Part shown: positions 43,242-52,172 of the stretch, piece by piece
How the letters are laid out: each line of letters opens with the position of its first letter
Numbering within the stretch: position 1 is the first letter of the stretch
Assembly (NCBI GenBank): GCA_031285845.1
Contig: JAITVK010000019.1
Location: forward strand, 1-64,000
Length of the DNA: 64,000 bases
Direction: 5' to 3'
DNA from: Propionibacteriaceae bacterium
Lineage (GTDB): Bacteria > Actinomycetota > Actinomycetes > Propionibacteriales > Propionibacteriaceae
Program-made: the position numbers and the translations under genes
Notes under the pieces: model-generated
The model's database searches: none
Told to the model about the DNA's origin: nothing
What the model saw: only the letters and a program-made list of their open reading frames with translations

Positions 43242-45824
43242 TCAGTTGTCGAGTTTGACCTCGATGACCAGATCGCCGTCGGTTTCGCCCCATACCAGCG
43301 AGCCGGTCAGATGGCTGACCGCTCGCAGATCGTCCTCGACCGACCGCAGTCGAGTCAGCACGTCGGCCCGACCGGTCACCAAGATCGACGACACTGGGGT
43401 CTTCATCGAAGTCTTCGCCGCAGACTTCGCACCACGGATGGCCGTCAAAGCGGCAGTGACCGCGTCCAACACCTCTTCGTCGGCTTCGGGCAGCGGCTCG
43501 TCGGCAACTGGCCAGGCGGCGCGGTGGATCGTGTCAGGATGCCACCACCGCCAAGCCTCCTCGGTCACGAAGGGACAGAACGGGGCGAACAACCGAAGCA
43601 GGGTGTTCAGCCCGATGCCCAGAGCTGATCGCGCCGACTGCGTGGCCGCGCTGACCTTCGCGTCGGCGGTCGAATCGGCCTCGTTTTGACCGTAGGCCCG
43701 CTCTTTCACGAATTCGATGTAGTCGTCGCAGAACATCCAGAAGAACCGCTCGGCGGCCTCCAGTGCGTCGGTGTATTCGAAATCTTCGAAGGATTGAGTC
43801 GCCAGACCCACCACGCCCTGCAGATGAGCTATCATCGAGCGATCAACCGGATCGGTCACTGTGTCCATCGACCAGTGAGCCGGGTTGTTGTCAGGTAGAT
43901 TGAGGATGAGTTTGGTCGCGTTAAGGATCTTCATCGCCAAACGGCGCCCAACCTTCATCTGGGTCTCATCGAACGGGGAGTCCGTTCCCGGGCGGGCCAT
44001 AGCCGCGCGCCACCGAACGGCGTCGGAGCCATACTTGTCGAGGATTTCGGTCGGCACGACGACATTGCCCTTGGATTTCGACATTTTCTTGCGATCGGGG
44101 TCGACCACGAATCCGGAGATCGTGGCAGTCGACCAGGGCACGCAGCCTTCTTCGAAGTTGGCTCGCACGATGCGTGAGAACAACCAGGTACGGATGATGT
44201 CGTGCGCCTGGGGGGCGATGTCCATCGGGAAGGTCAAATTCCACAGCTGTTCGTCTCGGTTCCAGCCGCAGGCCAGTTGCGGAGTCAATGAACTGGTCGC
44301 CCAGGTGTCCATCACGTCCTTGTCGGCTGTGAAACCGCCCGGGGCGTCACGCTGATCGTCGGTGAACCCGGGAGCGGTCTGTGTCATCGGATCCACCGGC
44401 AGGGCTGACTCGTCGGGCACGATCGGGTCACGATGATCGACCTGACCCTCGTCGTTAATGTGATACCACACAGGGAAGGGGACTCCGAAGAAACGCTGAC
44501 GCGAGATCAGCCAGTCGCCGTTCAGACCACCGACCCAATCCTCGTAGCGATGCTCCATGTAACCGGGAACCCAATTCAGCTCACGCCCACGCTCCAACAG
44601 CGTGGCGCGCAGCGCTTGATCCTTGCCGCCATTGCGGATGTACCACTGATCGGAGGCCACGATCTCCAGCGGTTTGTCACCGCGTTCGTAGTAGGCCGCC
44701 TTGCGGGTGGTCGGTTTCGGCTCGCCATCTAAATCACCGGTCTCGCGCAGCATGGCCACGACGGCTTCTCTGGCCGAATACGTGGTCTTGCCCGCCAGCG
44801 GCGCATAGCGCTCGGTGTTCACCACCCAGCTGGGGGTCTCGCGGTCGAGTCGCCCGTCGCGGCCGATCACCGTTCGGGTGGGCAGGCGAAGCTCGCGCCA
44901 CCATTGGACGTCGGTCTTGTCGCCGAAGGTGCAGCACATGGCGATGCCCGCGCCCTTCTCCATCTCAGCGGCACGATGGGCCAAGACGGGAACTTCGATG
45001 CCGAACAGGGGATCGGTCACAGTCGTTCCGAACAGCGAGGCGTACCGCTCGTCGTCGGGATGGGCGATCAGGGCGCAGACTGACACGATCAACTCAGGAC
45101 GGGTGGTCTCGATGTAGACCGGATCGCCATTCGGACGGTGGAACGCGACGCGATGATAGAAACCTGGATAGTCACGGTCCTCGATCTCAGCCTGAGCGAC
45201 AGCGGTCGAATAGGTGACATCCCACATCGTGGGGGCGTAGTCCAAATACGCCTCGCCGCGGGCGAGGTTGCGCAAGAAGGCGGCCTGCGACAGACGGATC
45301 GCTTCGGGGCTGATGGTGGTGTACAACTGGTTCCAATCCACGGACAGGCCCAGATGCTTCCACAGAGACTCAAAGACGAGTTCGTCGACTCGCGTCAACT
45401 GTTGGCACAGCTCGATGAAATTGCCGCGCGAGATCGGGATCTGTCGCTTCGGATCGGGGTGCTCCGGCGGAGCGAACTGCGGATCGTATGCCATAGTGGC
45501 GTCGCAGCGAACCCCGTAGAAGTTCTGCACTCTCCGCTCGGTGGGCAAACCGTTGTCGTCCCATCCCATCGGATAGAACACTTCGAAACCGCGCATGCGC
45601 TTGTAGCGGGCGATGACATCGGTGTGGGTGTAGGAGAAGACGTGCCCGACGTGAAGAGAGCCCGAGACAGTCGGGGGAGGCGTGTCGATGGAGAACACCT
45701 GCTCGCGTGACTGGGGTCGACGGAAGGCGTAGACCTCCTCCTTCTCCCAAGCCGCGGTCCATTTGTCTTCCAGGCCCTCCAGTTGGGGCTTGTCGGGCGC
45801 GAGGCCCCCAGTCTGCACAGTCAT
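43242..45824 (-). CDS. valS: valyl-tRNA synthetase
   Basis: An 860-residue class I aminoacyl-tRNA synthetase. The HIGH motif appears as SLHVGHVFSYTHTDVIARY, and KMSKSKGNVVVP is the KMSKS loop. GWDDNGLPTERRVQNFYGVRCD is the valine-type catalytic sequence. The editing (CP1) domain has ETTRPELIVSVCALIAHPDDERY. The protein lacks the C-terminal coiled coil seen in E. coli ValS and resembles the archaeal-like subgroup present in some actinobacteria. The frame opens at 45854, but TAAGAT seven bases before the ATG at 45824 gives a leaderless start and the family-like MTVQTGG N-terminus. Confidence 0.95.
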   Translation of the reverse strand: MTVQTGGLAPDKPQLEGLEDKWTAAWEKEEVYAFRRPQSREQVFSIDTPPPTVSGSLHVGHVFSYTHTDVIARYKRMRGFEVFYPMGWDDNGLPTERRVQNFYGVRCDATMAYDPQFAPPEHPDPKRQIPISRGNFIELCQQLTRVDELVFESLWKHLGLSVDWNQLYTTISPEAIRLSQAAFLRNLARGEAYLDYAPTMWDVTYSTAVAQAEIEDRDYPGFYHRVAFHRPNGDPVYIETTRPELIVSVCALIAHPDDERYASLFGTTVTDPLFGIEVPVLAHRAAEMEKGAGIAMCCTFGDKTDVQWWRELRLPTRTVIGRDGRLDRETPSWVVNTERYAPLAGKTTYSAREAVVAMLRETGDLDGEPKPTTRKAAYYERGDKPLEIVASDQWYIRNGGKDQALRATLLERGRELNWVPGYMEHRYEDWVGGLNGDWLISRQRFFGVPFPVWYHINDEGQVDHRDPIVPDESALPVDPMTQTAPGFTDDQRDAPGGFTADKDVMDTWATSSLTPQLACGWNRDEQLWNLTFPMDIAPQAHDIIRTWLFSRIVRANFEEGCVPWSTATISGFVVDPDRKKMSKSKGNVVVPTEILDKYGSDAVRWRAAMARPGTDSPFDETQMKVGRRLAMKILNATKLILNLPDNNPAHWSMDTVTDPVDRSMIAHLQGVVGLATQSFEDFEYTDALEAAERFFWMFCDDYIEFVKERAYGQNEADSTADAKVSAATQSARSALGIGLNTLLRLFAPFCPFVTEEAWRWWHPDTIHRAAWPVADEPLPEADEEVLDAVTAALTAIRGAKSAAKTSMKTPVSSILVTGRADVLTRLRSVEDDLRAVSHLTGSLVWGETDGDLVIEVKLDN

Positions 45825-45831
45825 GGGGATC

Positions 45832-45837
45832 ATCTTA
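45832..45837 (-). promoter_or_regulatory. -10 element TAAGAT of a leaderless promoter (valS)
   Basis: TAAGAT ends 7 nt before the ATG at 45824. No ribosome binding site lies between. The hexamer is inside the longer open frame, which argues that the upstream ATG is not used. Confidence 0.55.
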
Positions 45838-45898
45838 TCGAGATGGTCCGACACGCCTGATCATGGCCGTTGTGTGAGGCGCGATGAACGCTCGGTCG

Positions 45899-45953
45899 GG
45901 TCTGGTCAGTCAGAGTGGGTCTGAGCGGTCCGGTCTGGACGGTCTGGTCAGTC
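45899..45953. repeat. direct repeat between valS and the sigma-factor gene
   Basis: GGTCTGGTCAGTC occurs at 45899-45911 and at 45941-45953. The gap region (45855-45977) has several other GGTCTG variants. I see no gene in it. Confidence 0.4.
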
Positions 45954-45977
45954 GAACTCCGGCCAGACTGGGTTCAA

Positions 45978-47591
45978 TCAGCCGACTGTGATCGGTGTGG
46001 CCTGGCTGATCACTCCCGTACGCCCTTGTTCGGCGTAGCGTGTCTGCACGAAGTGACCTCCGGGGCTCGCCGCGACCTGACTGGTGGCGCCGCCCTGGGC
46101 GTCGAGGGTCGCCGTGGCGGCGACCGCGCCGTCGATGAGAATATCGACCTGGCTTGAGGCGATGCCGAGTAGTCGCACGATCAGGCCATCGGGGCTCGGC
46201 TCGACGGCGGGCAAGGGTGGCTCGGCGATCTCGTACAACGCGACAGCCGGCGGATCGACGGTCACCGCCGTCACCTGTCCGCGGCTGCCGACTTCCGGAG
46301 CGGGAAGCGCCGCAGTCGTCCACATGCCGGTGTCGTCGGCGGTGACGGTGACCGCCTCGCCGTCGACGGTCACGATGACCTGAGTCCTCGGGTCGGCGGT
46401 GCCGATGACGATGGGGATCAGAATGTTGGCCGTGCCAGTGTCCACGGCGGTGATTCGCGCTGGCGCGGCGACAATCCCACCGTTGATGCCTCTGGTGGCC
46501 GGGGTCGATCCGGGACCTTGCTGATATTGCGCTGGTCGGTTGGCTTGGGTAGCGAGGATGATGACCACGACGATGATCACCCCGGCGATGAAGCCGAGGG
46601 TCACGGCCAGCGCTCGGCGTCGAGTCTTGGGCGAGTCCGCAGGTGTCTGCGTCGTGTGGGCTCGCTCGAAGGCGGCGACATGCTCAGCGATGACGGGATC
46701 CTCGCGGTCGTCGAGCACGGCGGTCGCTGGGATCGAACGAGCCGGTCGGGTCCCGGCATTGTCGGGCTGGGCTTGGGGTTCAGTGTCGGTCGACGCGGAG
46801 CGGGCGAACAGTGCGAGCGAGGCTTCCACAGGCGGGGAGGTCGCTGCTCGTTGATTGGGGCCTTCGCCGGCGATGAACTCCGTCAGAGCGGCCGCGCCAG
46901 CGCTTCCGGCGATCAGCGGCAAAACGACGGTCCTCAGATGCGCGGCGACCTTGATCGCGTCGGACAGTGCCGGTCGACAGGCCCGGCATCGCCGTAGGTG
47001 GGACTGTACCCGTTGCTGCTCGACCACGGTCAGTTGCCCGCGCAGGTAGGACGACGAATTCTCCCACACCCAGCGACACACGCTGGAGGCGTCGAGCTCG
47101 CTGACATGGGCTTTGACCCATTCTTGCCGCAGCCGCTGCCGAGCCTGCCGTATGACTGCTGGGATCTCGGTGGTCGTCAAACCCATGACGAGCGCGGACT
47201 GTTCGTCAGACATCAATTCGATGTGGGCGTTCCACGCCGCCTCGCGCCATCGGGGCGTCAACGCGCGGAACGCTGTGGTCAGAAAGGCTTCGGCTCCGGG
47301 GACGTCCTGGTCGAGCGACGAGGTGATTCGGATGACCGAGTAGAGGTACGCCCGAAAGCCGGAGTCGGCCTCATCAGTGTTGTCGGGGTCGATGACTAAA
47401 CACCAGGCGCGTGTGCTGATCGCTTCCCAATCGTCGTCCGGGGCCAATCCGCGCGCGACAGTCAATCCGTATAACGCGTGTCTGCGCCACAACTCCACCA
47501 AGGCCGATCTGACAGATTGACGGGCCAATCCGAGCAGTCGCGCATCACTCAGGCTGGTGACCCTGGCGGCAGGTGGCGCGGCTGGATTCAT
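45978..47591 (-). CDS. sigma-70-like/zinc-finger/transmembrane/extracellular fusion protein
   Basis: A 537-residue multidomain protein. Residues 1-95 resemble sigma region 2 (LLGLARQSVRSALVELWRRHALYGLTVARGL, then GFRAYLYSVIRI). Residues 105-160 resemble sigma region 4 (ALTPRWREAAWNAHIELMSDE and LTTTEIPAVIRQARQRLRQEW). Residues 170-205 are a zinc-finger type anti-sigma segment with CRWVWENSSSYLRGQL and HLRRCRACRPAL. A first short hydrophobic stretch follows, then one clear helix (ALAVTLGFIAGVIIVVVIIL) near 335-355. The rest is an outer part with beta-rich, immunoglobulin-like repeats. Actinobacterial sigma factors with fused zinc fingers and long C-terminal extensions are known; they probably act as membrane-tethered regulators. 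It is 3 bp downstream of the DsbA-like gene. Confidence 0.75.
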   Translation of the reverse strand: MNPAAPPAARVTSLSDARLLGLARQSVRSALVELWRRHALYGLTVARGLAPDDDWEAISTRAWCLVIDPDNTDEADSGFRAYLYSVIRITSSLDQDVPGAEAFLTTAFRALTPRWREAAWNAHIELMSDEQSALVMGLTTTEIPAVIRQARQRLRQEWVKAHVSELDASSVCRWVWENSSSYLRGQLTVVEQQRVQSHLRRCRACRPALSDAIKVAAHLRTVVLPLIAGSAGAAALTEFIAGEGPNQRAATSPPVEASLALFARSASTDTEPQAQPDNAGTRPARSIPATAVLDDREDPVIAEHVAAFERAHTTQTPADSPKTRRRALAVTLGFIAGVIIVVVIILATQANRPAQYQQGPGSTPATRGINGGIVAAPARITAVDTGTANILIPIVIGTADPRTQVIVTVDGEAVTVTADDTGMWTTAALPAPEVGSRGQVTAVTVDPPAVALYEIAEPPLPAVEPSPDGLIVRLLGIASSQVDILIDGAVAATATLDAQGGATSQVAASPGGHFVQTRYAEQGRTGVISQATPITVG

Positions 47592-47594
47592 CAG

Positions 47595-48359
47595 CTACTT
47601 TTTCTCGTTGACGAGCTGGCGCAGCAGATCGGGATCGTACGTCCCCGTCTTCTGGTTGTACAACTTCGTGGTGACATCTTCGCCGTCCAGGTAGAAAGTC
47701 GGGGTCGTGCCCACCTTCATCTTTGAGGCGTACGCCGCTTCGCCATCGACGAATCCACCGGTCGCTTTGGAATCGAAACAGGTTTGGTACGCGGTCAACT
47801 GGTCACCGGTCAGCCCGACTGTTGCCGGAATAGTGGCGCGCAGCATGGCCGAGTCGAAACCCGAGGTGGACTGGTTGATGTACAACTGATTGTGGAACGG
47901 GGTGAAGACGCCTTGACTGTCAGAGCAGGCGGCGGCGACGGCGGCGTCGCGCGAAGTCGAGCCTTCGAACTGCATCGAATGGATGACCACGTTCAACTGT
48001 TTGTTGGTCACGAGCTGATCCATGGCCGCGCTCAACGTCAGATTGGCCGACTTGCAGGCGGAACAGTTGTAGTCGGAGAACATTTCGAAGGTCGGCACGC
48101 CCTCGACCACACCAGAATTGTCCGCAGTGGTCAGCATGATGCCGTTCTTGGCGGCGTTGGCATTCGGCGGGGTGTCGGTTCCGCCCTTCGTGCTGGCCGA
48201 CACCACGCCCCACACCGCCAAAGCCACCACGACGATGACGACGATGATCCCGCCAGAGAACAGCAGGATGCGATTGCGGCGGTCCTTCTGGGCGGCGGCG
48301 ACGCGCCGAGCCTCCAGTTCCTCGCGCCGTGACTGACGAACCTGGGAGCTGCTTGCCAT
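47595..48359 (-). CDS. membrane-anchored DsbA-like thiol oxidoreductase
   Basis: A 254-residue protein. A basic cytoplasmic start (QVRQSRREELEARRVAAAQK) is followed by one helix (ILLFSGGIIVVIVVVALAVWG) and an extracytoplasmic thioredoxin/DsbA fold. The active site is FSDYNCSACKSANL with a CSAC pair. The cis-Pro region is likely TPTFYLDGEDV near the C-terminus. Such proteins introduce or rearrange disulfides in exported proteins. ATG at 48359 is preferred to the TTG six codons earlier because AAAGG lies at proper distance. The start of the sigma fusion gene is only 3 bp after its stop, so it may assist folding of that protein's outer domain. Confidence 0.82.
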   Translation of the reverse strand: MASSSQVRQSRREELEARRVAAAQKDRRNRILLFSGGIIVVIVVVALAVWGVVSASTKGGTDTPPNANAAKNGIMLTTADNSGVVEGVPTFEMFSDYNCSACKSANLTLSAAMDQLVTNKQLNVVIHSMQFEGSTSRDAAVAAACSDSQGVFTPFHNQLYINQSTSGFDSAMLRATIPATVGLTGDQLTAYQTCFDSKATGGFVDGEAAYASKMKVGTTPTFYLDGEDVTTKLYNQKTGTYDPDLLRQLVNEKK

Positions 48360-48495
48360 GATCTTGATGCCTTTCAACGGGAGCCACTGTGCAGTCTATT
48401 GTAGGGGCAACCCTGGGCGGGGCCAACTGACGTTGCAAGGAACCTGCTGTCGAGCAACAGTGGTTGACGGTGTCATACGTCCGCGTCGTGCTCGA

Positions 48496-50898
48496 CTAGT
48501 TGCCGAAAGTGACTTCGATCGCGTTCGGATCGGTGAAGTCGGCTCGCATCTTCGACACCGTGGAGGTGTCGTCGTAGATATAGCGCTGGTCGGTCGAGAT
48601 GGCGTGCATGGCCACAGCGAGATCGACAGTGCCGGAGGCGATCGAGACGCTGTCAGGATCGAGATGGAGTTCGGCGGTGGTGATGTCGTGGGACTGCGGC
48701 GCCAGAGTCCATTGCAGTGTGTTCTGATCCACAGTCCCATTGGTGGCTCCGGCATACCCGAAGCCGCAACCGGCCGGCTGAAGGTCATGACTGGCCAAAC
48801 AGGTGTCGAGTTTGAGCTTGGCCGCCTGGTGGATGTCGGTCAACGCTTGGTCACTGAGAACGAATCGCATCTGATCGAAGGTCGGACTGGATTCGGGGTA
48901 GCCGATGGTGAAGGTCGAATTGTCCAGGCGCAACATTGGATTGGTGCTCGCCAGCGTGTAGATCCCCGGGAACAAATCGATCTTCTGGTCAGCGCCCAGC
49001 GGCGAGTCATTGATCGTCAGGGGGACTCCTTTGGTCAACAGGTTGAACAGGTTCAACGTGATGAAGCCGCCGTCGAGACGCCAGGTGCGGTCGTATTGGC
49101 GCACGGTGAAGCTGGCTTCGACAGCCAGTCCGCCTAGAGAATACGTCGCCTGGATCGTCGCTGGAGACGAGGGGTTGGGCTGGGCGGAGACCTTGATGTC
49201 GGTCAGGGGGTTCGCCGTGATGGCCGCCTTGAGGAAATCATCGGACACGAACCGGGTGTTCGTCGGCTGGGCCTGTGAATAGAGCAATGCGGTGGTCGCG
49301 TCCCCTGAGGCCACCGCGTCAAGATACTCCTGAACGGCTTCGCTGGGGGAGGCGGCGACCCCAGGAGCGTCTGGGTTGGTGAGGAATCGTGGGACGAGGT
49401 AGGTCGCCAAGCCCGCCACGGCCACGAGCACGGCGATCACGATCAGGAGGATCAGGCCGACCGGTCGTTTGGAGTGCCGCGCGCTGGTGTCGGGCGGTGT
49501 CGGAACTGCCGACTGGTCGTCGGGGGCTATCACATGACCGTCAGACGGTTCGGGGGCCGGATCATCGGTCGAGTCGATCACCGAAGGCACAGATGCGATC
49601 GACCTCGGTGGTACGGCAGCGTCCAGCGAATCCGTGGCGATCGATTCGGGGGAGGAATTTGGTGGTGGGCTGGCGATCGTCGCGTCGGACGCGGGTGCAG
49701 AGATCGACACAGATGAGTCGTCGGGTGTGGCGCTGGTTGACGTCGATGAGTCGTCGGGTGTGGGGATCGACACAGGGGAGGCGTCAGAGTCGGGTGTGGT
49801 CAGCGCGGCGGACGGCGGTATGGCTGACTCGGTTGGGGAGACCGGGTCGGTCGGAGTGGTCGCGTCGGGCGAGGAGACCGGCTCGGTGGGGACGATGGTG
49901 TCGGCGGGGTGGACCGGGTCGAGGGTGGCGGCCTGATCCACCGGTGACGTCGGAGCCTCGGACGCCGGGGACGCCTCGGACGTGGTGGCCGAGGCCGCCG
50001 CCGTACGACATGGTGGTTCAGCCGGCCAGGTCGACACCGGCATGTCAGCGGGGCCCGGGACGGCGGGCGTGTCTGTGGCGGTCGAGCCCTCGTCAGGCCG
50101 GTCGATCGACGCGAGACTGGCTTGATCGACAGTCGTTGGCGCGTCGACGTTCAGTGTCGAGACCCCAGCCAGCAGGGCGGCCAAACCGGCCGGCGGGATG
50201 GCATCAGTCGATGGTTCGGATTCAGCCTGGTCACTCGCGGGTGTGGTCAGCGAGTCCTCAGATGGAGATTTCGCGCCGTCGCCCCCCAGGTCGCTCGCGG
50301 GTGTGGACGCTGATCGCCGCACGGGCACTGGGATTGGATCTGGTGGCCAGGTGGAAACCGGAGGACTGGGCAGCGGTTCAGGTTCGGTGTGAGTGCTTTG
50401 GTCGGGCTCGCTCTGCTCGCTGACAGCGGGTGAAGATGCCTCGGGCGGTGGTGACAGCGGCGTGGGCAGTGAGAGGTATCCCAGCGGCACCGGCGTCGGC
50501 TCGTCGACAGCGGGTGTGATGTCGGGGAACTCGGTCGCGAAATCTGGGGCGGCCTGATCTGCCACCGATGAATCGGCAGTCGCCGGTGAGTCGGGAGAAA
50601 CCGTCGCGTCGGGAGTCTCCACTGGGTTGATGGTCATCGATGTGTCGGGTGTGGACTCGGCAGCGCTTGGCTCGGACTGATTCGGCTCGGTCGGTTCTGG
50701 AGTCACTGATGAAGGGACGGTTGGCGTCGCCGATTCTGGGATGGGCACGGGCGCGGCGGGGGGACGCAGATCGGACAGACGAGTGGTGCTGGGTGCGGGA
50801 GCGGTCTGGGGACGGCGACCTGCGAATGGCCAAGACAATGTCGTGGGTCTGGTCCCACCGGCCCCGGATTCGGGTTGCTTCGGCTGCTCCTCGGACAT
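48496..50898 (-). CDS. large single-pass protein with long low-complexity N-terminal half
   Basis: An 800-residue protein I do not recognise by name. Residues 1-475 are almost entirely Pro, Ser, Thr, Ala, Asp and Glu, with repeated short blocks such as VSTWPPDP, VSTWPAEP and TPDDSSTSTSATPDDSS. One membrane helix lies at about 485-505 (VGLILLIVIAVLVAVAGLAT). The outer C-terminal part begins SPSEAVQEYLDAVASGDATTALLYS, which has the look of a DUF4878/NTF2-like lipoprotein domain, and continues for about 280 residues. AGGGAGGTG lies ahead of the ATG. The cytoplasmic half is a possible Ser/Thr kinase substrate; this is inference. Confidence 0.7.
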   Translation of the reverse strand: MSEEQPKQPESGAGGTRPTTLSWPFAGRRPQTAPAPSTTRLSDLRPPAAPVPIPESATPTVPSSVTPEPTEPNQSEPSAAESTPDTSMTINPVETPDATVSPDSPATADSSVADQAAPDFATEFPDITPAVDEPTPVPLGYLSLPTPLSPPPEASSPAVSEQSEPDQSTHTEPEPLPSPPVSTWPPDPIPVPVRRSASTPASDLGGDGAKSPSEDSLTTPASDQAESEPSTDAIPPAGLAALLAGVSTLNVDAPTTVDQASLASIDRPDEGSTATDTPAVPGPADMPVSTWPAEPPCRTAAASATTSEASPASEAPTSPVDQAATLDPVHPADTIVPTEPVSSPDATTPTDPVSPTESAIPPSAALTTPDSDASPVSIPTPDDSSTSTSATPDDSSVSISAPASDATIASPPPNSSPESIATDSLDAAVPPRSIASVPSVIDSTDDPAPEPSDGHVIAPDDQSAVPTPPDTSARHSKRPVGLILLIVIAVLVAVAGLATYLVPRFLTNPDAPGVAASPSEAVQEYLDAVASGDATTALLYSQAQPTNTRFVSDDFLKAAITANPLTDIKVSAQPNPSSPATIQATYSLGGLAVEASFTVRQYDRTWRLDGGFITLNLFNLLTKGVPLTINDSPLGADQKIDLFPGIYTLASTNPMLRLDNSTFTIGYPESSPTFDQMRFVLSDQALTDIHQAAKLKLDTCLASHDLQPAGCGFGYAGATNGTVDQNTLQWTLAPQSHDITTAELHLDPDSVSIASGTVDLAVAMHAISTDQRYIYDDTSTVSKMRADFTDPNAIEVTFGN
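49712..49763. repeat. internal DNA repeat in the low-complexity coding region
   Basis: GATGAGTCGTCGGGTGTGG occurs at 49712-49730 and again at 49745-49763, flanked by two copies of GATCGACACAG. The repeat is in frame and encodes the TPDDSS-type blocks, which points to expansion by slippage or unequal recombination. Confidence 0.7.
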
Positions 50899-50969
50899 GA
50901 CACCTCCCTATGCTCATCGTGTGATGACCCCGTTTATGGCCGCTCGGACACGGCCCACCCTTCATCATC

Positions 50970-51007
50970 TATCTTATGGCATGGCCCGTATCTTATGGCA
51001 TGGCCCG
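50970..51007. repeat. perfect 19-bp tandem duplication
   Basis: TATCTTATGGCATGGCCCG occurs twice, at 50970-50988 and 50989-51007, without a gap. It is in the promoter region for the divergent genes. It could be two operator copies or a recent duplication. Confidence 0.75.
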
Positions 51008-51080
51008 CCGCGGTCGTGATAGCCAACAGGCGATTCGTGTTTTGCCTTCCCGCGAACGGTTCTCATCGATTGAGGATGGC

Positions 51081-51109
51081 TTGGTTTGACTGGGTGCGCG
51101 GGGTAGACT
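51081..51109 (+). promoter_or_regulatory. promoter of the peptide transporter operon
   Basis: TTGGTT (51081-51086) and TAGACT (51104-51109) are 17 bp apart. They precede the first permease start by about 79 bp. Confidence 0.5.
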
Positions 51110-51187
51110 GACCCGCGCAGATGACTGAATCTGGAGTTTCCGCCCGAGTCCGTCGAGGCGACTACCAACACAAGGGAGATTACAACC

Positions 51188-52171
51188 ATGGTGAGGTACG
51201 TGCTTAAACGTGTCGTCAACTATGTTGTCATGCTCTTCCTCGCGGTCACCGGAGCGTTTTTCTTGGCAGCGTCGAGCCTCAACGCCCGCTCGGTGTATGC
51301 GGTCAGGAATCCACCGCTTGATCCGGATGTTTTGAACAACATGCTTTACCGCTGGAACTTGAACGACAATACACCTTTGCTGGAACGTTATTGGGTCTGG
51401 CTCAAGGGCGTGTTTCTCCACTGGGACTGGGGTTATTCGCCTGAGGGGGTGTGGATCAACGACGCCATCTCCACCAAGATGTGGGTGTCGTTACGTCTTC
51501 TGCTGATTGGCACTCTGGCGGGCATCCTGGTCGGTGTGCTGGTGGGCGCGTGGACCGCGACTCGACAGTACAAGGTCTCTGACCGGGTTTTCACCGGGCT
51601 AGCGCTGCTGATCGTGTGCACACCATCTTTCGTTTTGGGCATCGCGACCCAGATCGTGGCGATCAACATCAACCGTTTGACTGGCGTGTCCATCTTCGAG
51701 TTCGTCGGTGAATCGGGCCAGCATGGCTCATTCCCTGGCGCCATTTTCCTTGACCGATTACAGCATTTATTGTTACCGTCGCTGGTGTTGATGGCGATGG
51801 GTGCGGCCCAGTTGTCCAGAATTCAGCGCAACTTGATGTTGGACTCCTTGGGCGAGGATTATGTGCGGACGGCTCGGGCCAAAGGTCTGCCCAAGTCCAA
51901 AGCTGTTATGCGACACGCCTTGCGCACCGCGTTGATTCCAACGGGAACCTACGTCGCTTTCTCCGTGGTTGGAATGGTCACCGGTGCGACCTACACAGAA
52001 AAAGTCTTCTCCTTCCCCGGCATGGGTGCGTACTTCGTCGACTCTGTCTCGCGAATGAACGTGCACGGTGTGGTGGCGTTCACGGCCTTCGCCGGAGTCA
52101 GCGTGGTGGTCGGAGCGATTCTGTCTGACATCGCGGTCGCGTTGCTGGATCCACGGGTGAGGTTGGGCTGA
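51188..52171 (+). CDS. peptide ABC transporter permease (DppB-like)
   Basis: A 327-residue permease with six predicted helices. It begins with the DppB/OppB N-terminal helix (VVNYVVMLFLAVTGAFFLAA) and has a large outer loop after it. The core is VSLRLLLIGTLAGILVGVLVGAW, and the EAA coupling loop appears as GEDYVRTARAKGLPKSKAVMRHALRTALIP. The fold imports di- and oligopeptides with the partner permease at 52173. GGGAG lies ahead of the ATG. It is the first gene of the operon, which lists permease, permease, fused ATPases and binding protein. Confidence 0.9.
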   Translation: MVRYVLKRVVNYVVMLFLAVTGAFFLAASSLNARSVYAVRNPPLDPDVLNNMLYRWNLNDNTPLLERYWVWLKGVFLHWDWGYSPEGVWINDAISTKMWVSLRLLLIGTLAGILVGVLVGAWTATRQYKVSDRVFTGLALLIVCTPSFVLGIATQIVAININRLTGVSIFEFVGESGQHGSFPGAIFLDRLQHLLLPSLVLMAMGAAQLSRIQRNLMLDSLGEDYVRTARAKGLPKSKAVMRHALRTALIPTGTYVAFSVVGMVTGATYTEKVFSFPGMGAYFVDSVSRMNVHGVVAFTAFAGVSVVVGAILSDIAVALLDPRVRLG

Positions 52172-52172
52172 G

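Larger units (their letters stand above)
50899..51187. other. divergent intergenic region with tandem repeat
   Basis: The 289-bp gap lies between the 800-residue protein and the peptide transporter, which are divergent. It contains a 19-bp tandem duplication (50970-51007), the promoter at 51081-51109, and a 28-codon ORF starting at 51121 that overlaps the first permease start. No other gene is visible. Confidence 0.6.
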
